Below, piece by piece: positions 62,296 to 64,000 of a stretch of DNA of 64,000 nt. Source of the stretch: UBA3222 sp002363035 (GTDB taxonomy: Bacteria > Verrucomicrobiota > Verrucomicrobiia > Opitutales > UBA9783); NCBI GenBank assembly GCA_946646575.1, contig CAMPCR010000001.1, positions 1 through 64,000 of the forward strand. Direction: 5' to 3'. Position numbers and translations under genes: made by a program. Under the pieces are notes generated by a model. The model worked only from the letters and a program-made list of their open reading frames with translations, ran no database searches and was not told where the DNA came from. Within the stretch, counting starts at the first letter, position 1. Each line of letters starts with the position of its first letter.

Positions 62296-62919
62296 TTACT
62301 TTCCAAGCCGCTCAAAGGTTGCTTTTTCGTTTTCGATCGTCGTAGAGAGCCCGTGTCCGGGATAAACGCAAGTACTCGGCGGCAACTGCGACAGGCGCGC
62401 CAGGGAGGTTTTCATTTTCTCCGACGAACCGCCCAAATCCGTTCGCCCGATCGTCTGGTAAAATAACGTGTCTCCGACAAAAAGTTGGTTGTTTGCTTTA
62501 TCATAAAAGCCAACGCTTCCGAACGTATGCCCCGGTAAATGCAAAACTTCGAACGACCAATCGCCGCATGTCAGCGTTTCTCCGCCATTTAGAAGAACAT
62601 TCGACTCAAACGGTTCATACGGCTGATCTCCTGCAATCATTTTCTGCAAGGGAACGTTATTAACCAACAGCACATCGTCCCGATGGAGATAAAGCTTTGC
62701 CTTTAAATTCTCTTGAAAGGCTTTCGCATCCGCAACATGATCCCAATGCCCGTGCGTCAAAAATACATGCACCTCCAAACCGTTTAATTTCGATTGAAGT
62801 GCCTTAAAGCTTCCCGGAGCCGCATCGATGACGCAGGCAATTTTTCGATCCCGAGCGATGCAGTAATAAACATTCGTCCGATACGGCGGGTCACAAATCA
62901 ATGCTTCAAATCCGATCAT
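62296..62919 (-). CDS. Metallo-beta-lactamase-fold hydrolase, glyoxalase II-like
   Basis: A 207-residue protein with the metal motif LTHGHWDHVADAKAF (HxHxDH) and later metal ligands in LPGHTFGSVGFYD, FVGDTLFYQTIGRTDLGGSS and YPGHG. The YPGHG and TIGRTDL motifs are those of small glyoxalase II-like thioester hydrolases (YcbL type). Two metal ions expected. Substrate cannot be fixed. The start overlaps the dprA stop codon by four bases, so both are probably co-transcribed. Confidence 0.88.
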   Translation of the reverse strand: MIGFEALICDPPYRTNVYYCIARDRKIACVIDAAPGSFKALQSKLNGLEVHVFLTHGHWDHVADAKAFQENLKAKLYLHRDDVLLVNNVPLQKMIAGDQPYEPFESNVLLNGGETLTCGDWSFEVLHLPGHTFGSVGFYDKANNQLFVGDTLFYQTIGRTDLGGSSEKMKTSLARLSQLPPSTCVYPGHGLSTTIENEKATFERLGK

Positions 62920-64000
62920 AATTCAAACAACCCGTCGTTTCGGCGCACAATCCAACGGTTCAGTTCCAGCGAAAACAAAACCCGTTGCAACACTTCGGGT
63001 TCCAATTCGCAATACACACACAATTCCGAACTTCCGAGCGCTCCCTTCGTTTTTAAAGTTTCATACACCCGCAACTCCGCGCCCTCCAAAGAAGGTTCCT
63101 TTTCGCGCCGAACATCCCGCATTTTTGCTTCGAAATCCAGCTGTAACGGTAACGGCGGTGCCGCTTTTAAATCTTCCAGCACATCATCGACGCACGTCGC
63201 CAACGTCGCGCCGTCGCGAATAAGCGCATGGCACCCGCAGCTCAGCGGCGAATCAATCCGCCCCGGTGTCGCAAACACGGGTCGATTTTGATCATTGGCA
63301 AACGCCGCCGTCAGCATACTGCCGCCTTTAACATCGGATTCAATGACCCACGTTGCCTGCGACATGCCCGACAAAATCCGATTTCTTCGCGGAAATGTCA
63401 TGCGATCGGCACGCATCCCGAGCGGAAATTCCGACAGCAGGCACCCGTGTTGTTTCACTTGCGCATACAAATCGGCATTCTCTGGAGGATAAATGCGATC
63501 CAACCCGCATCCCAACACCGCTACGGTCGCACCTTTGACACGCAACGCCCCGCGATGGGCGGCGGTATCGATGCCGCGCGCAAATCCGCTCGCCACGCAC
63601 CAACCGCGCTCGGTGCATTCGGCACCGAACCGTTCCGCCAGTTGTAACCCGTACGCCGTCGCATACCGACTGCCCACAATGGCAATCGTTCGATCCGACG
63701 GTCGCAACGCACCGAGCAGATACAACCCGATCGGCGGATCGTAGATATTTTTCAACAGCGGCGGATAATCCGGATGCTCAAAGGAGATAAAAACAGCCCC
63801 CATCGCGGCTAAGCGCTTTTTTTCCGCCGTCGGATCAAACAACGACCGCCACTGACACAAATTTTTACAAGCGGCAGTCGTAATCCCGACGCGCTTAAAA
63901 TCCGCCTCTGTTCCGTTCAGTATTGCCTGCGGATCGTTGCCAAAATTTTGCAATAAACGCTGCAACGTCACCCACCCGACTCGCGGAAGCGCATTCAAAA
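62916..64000 (-). CDS. dprA: DNA processing protein DprA/Smf, cut by the window end
   Basis: At least 360 residues of DprA, which protects incoming single-stranded DNA and loads RecA in natural transformation. LNALPRVGWVTLQRLLQNF is the helix-hairpin-helix start; the Rossmann-like core has IAIVGSRYATAYGLQLAERF, CVASGFARGIDTAAHRGAL and MSQATWVIESDVKGGSMLTA; a C-terminal winged helix follows. The reading frame is open to the last base of the window, so the true start lies beyond 64000; the TTG at 63998 is not taken as the start. Confidence 0.95.
   Translation of the reverse strand, partial: LNALPRVGWVTLQRLLQNFGNDPQAILNGTEADFKRVGITTAACKNLCQWRSLFDPTAEKKRLAAMGAVFISFEHPDYPPLLKNIYDPPIGLYLLGALRPSDRTIAIVGSRYATAYGLQLAERFGAECTERGWCVASGFARGIDTAAHRGALRVKGATVAVLGCGLDRIYPPENADLYAQVKQHGCLLSEFPLGMRADRMTFPRRNRILSGMSQATWVIESDVKGGSMLTAAFANDQNRPVFATPGRIDSPLSCGCHALIRDGATLATCVDDVLEDLKAAPPLPLQLDFEAKMRDVRREKEPSLEGAELRVYETLKTKGALGSSELCVYCELEPEVLQRVLFSLELNRWIVRRNDGLFEL

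Overview
The window reads as chromosomal DNA from a Gram-negative bacterium of the Verrucomicrobiota, most likely an Opitutia/Puniceicoccales-type lineage (inference). The reasons are: lipid A (lpxK) and peptidoglycan-associated lipoprotein (pal) genes; a Minf_1886-family protein of the kind seen in Planctomycetes and Verrucomicrobia; a cysteine-poor L33; an OleB-like hydrolase; an Asp23/AmaP pair attached to accBC; and a single fused ribosomal supercluster. Coding density is high. No insertion sequence, prophage, integrase or CRISPR array was seen.

Layout. 1-8.3 kb: rpmG, a hexapeptide-repeat protein, the Mg2+ transporter mgtE, a YhaM-like HD exoribonuclease, a decayed outer-membrane protein gene, an OleB-like alpha/beta hydrolase, a lipoprotein, a Minf_1886 protein and tRNA-Asn. 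8.3-39.3 kb (minus strand): a zeta-toxin-like kinase downstream of a 30-kb translation/transcription run. Read in the direction of transcription that run is tRNA-Thr, tuf, tRNA-Trp, secE, nusG, rplK, rplA, rplJ, rplL, rpoB, rpoC, rpsL, rpsG, fusA, then the S10, spc and alpha gene sets through rpoA and rplQ. rpmD, adk, infA and rpmJ are missing from their usual places. 39.6-43.7 kb: a frameshifted secreted-protein gene, hpf, a frameshifted outer-membrane beta-barrel gene behind a hypermutable-looking tract, a Na+/dicarboxylate-type symporter and tRNA-Ser. 43.8-52.4 kb (minus): tpiA, pgk, holA, lpxK, pal, pyrG, a frameshifted prepilin-like gene and trpS. 52.7-58.4 kb (minus): a tightly packed run of ECF sigma factor, putative anti-sigma factor, a protease-like lipoprotein with all three catalytic residues replaced, accB, accC, asp23-like and amaP-like. 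59-64 kb: a small coiled-coil protein, a CsrA-like protein apparently made of two tandem CsrA-type halves, metK, a divergent mtn nucleosidase, a metallo-beta-lactamase-fold hydrolase and dprA (cut by the window edge).

The most notable observations are: (1) the tandem CsrA-like protein at 59.4-59.8 kb; (2) the continuous sigma/anti-sigma/pseudoprotease/accBC/Asp23/AmaP unit, which suggests coupling of envelope sensing to fatty-acid synthesis; (3) an outer-membrane protein family with one frameshifted member preceded by a (TAGG)4-T9-G9 tract and one heavily decayed paralogue that keeps the same upstream sequence; (4) ribosomal protein S12 with substitutions at both streptomycin-linked positions of the conserved GGRVKDLPG loop. 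Single-base frame breaks in surface or secreted protein genes recur. They may reflect decay, phase variation or assembly error, and the sequence alone cannot decide between these.
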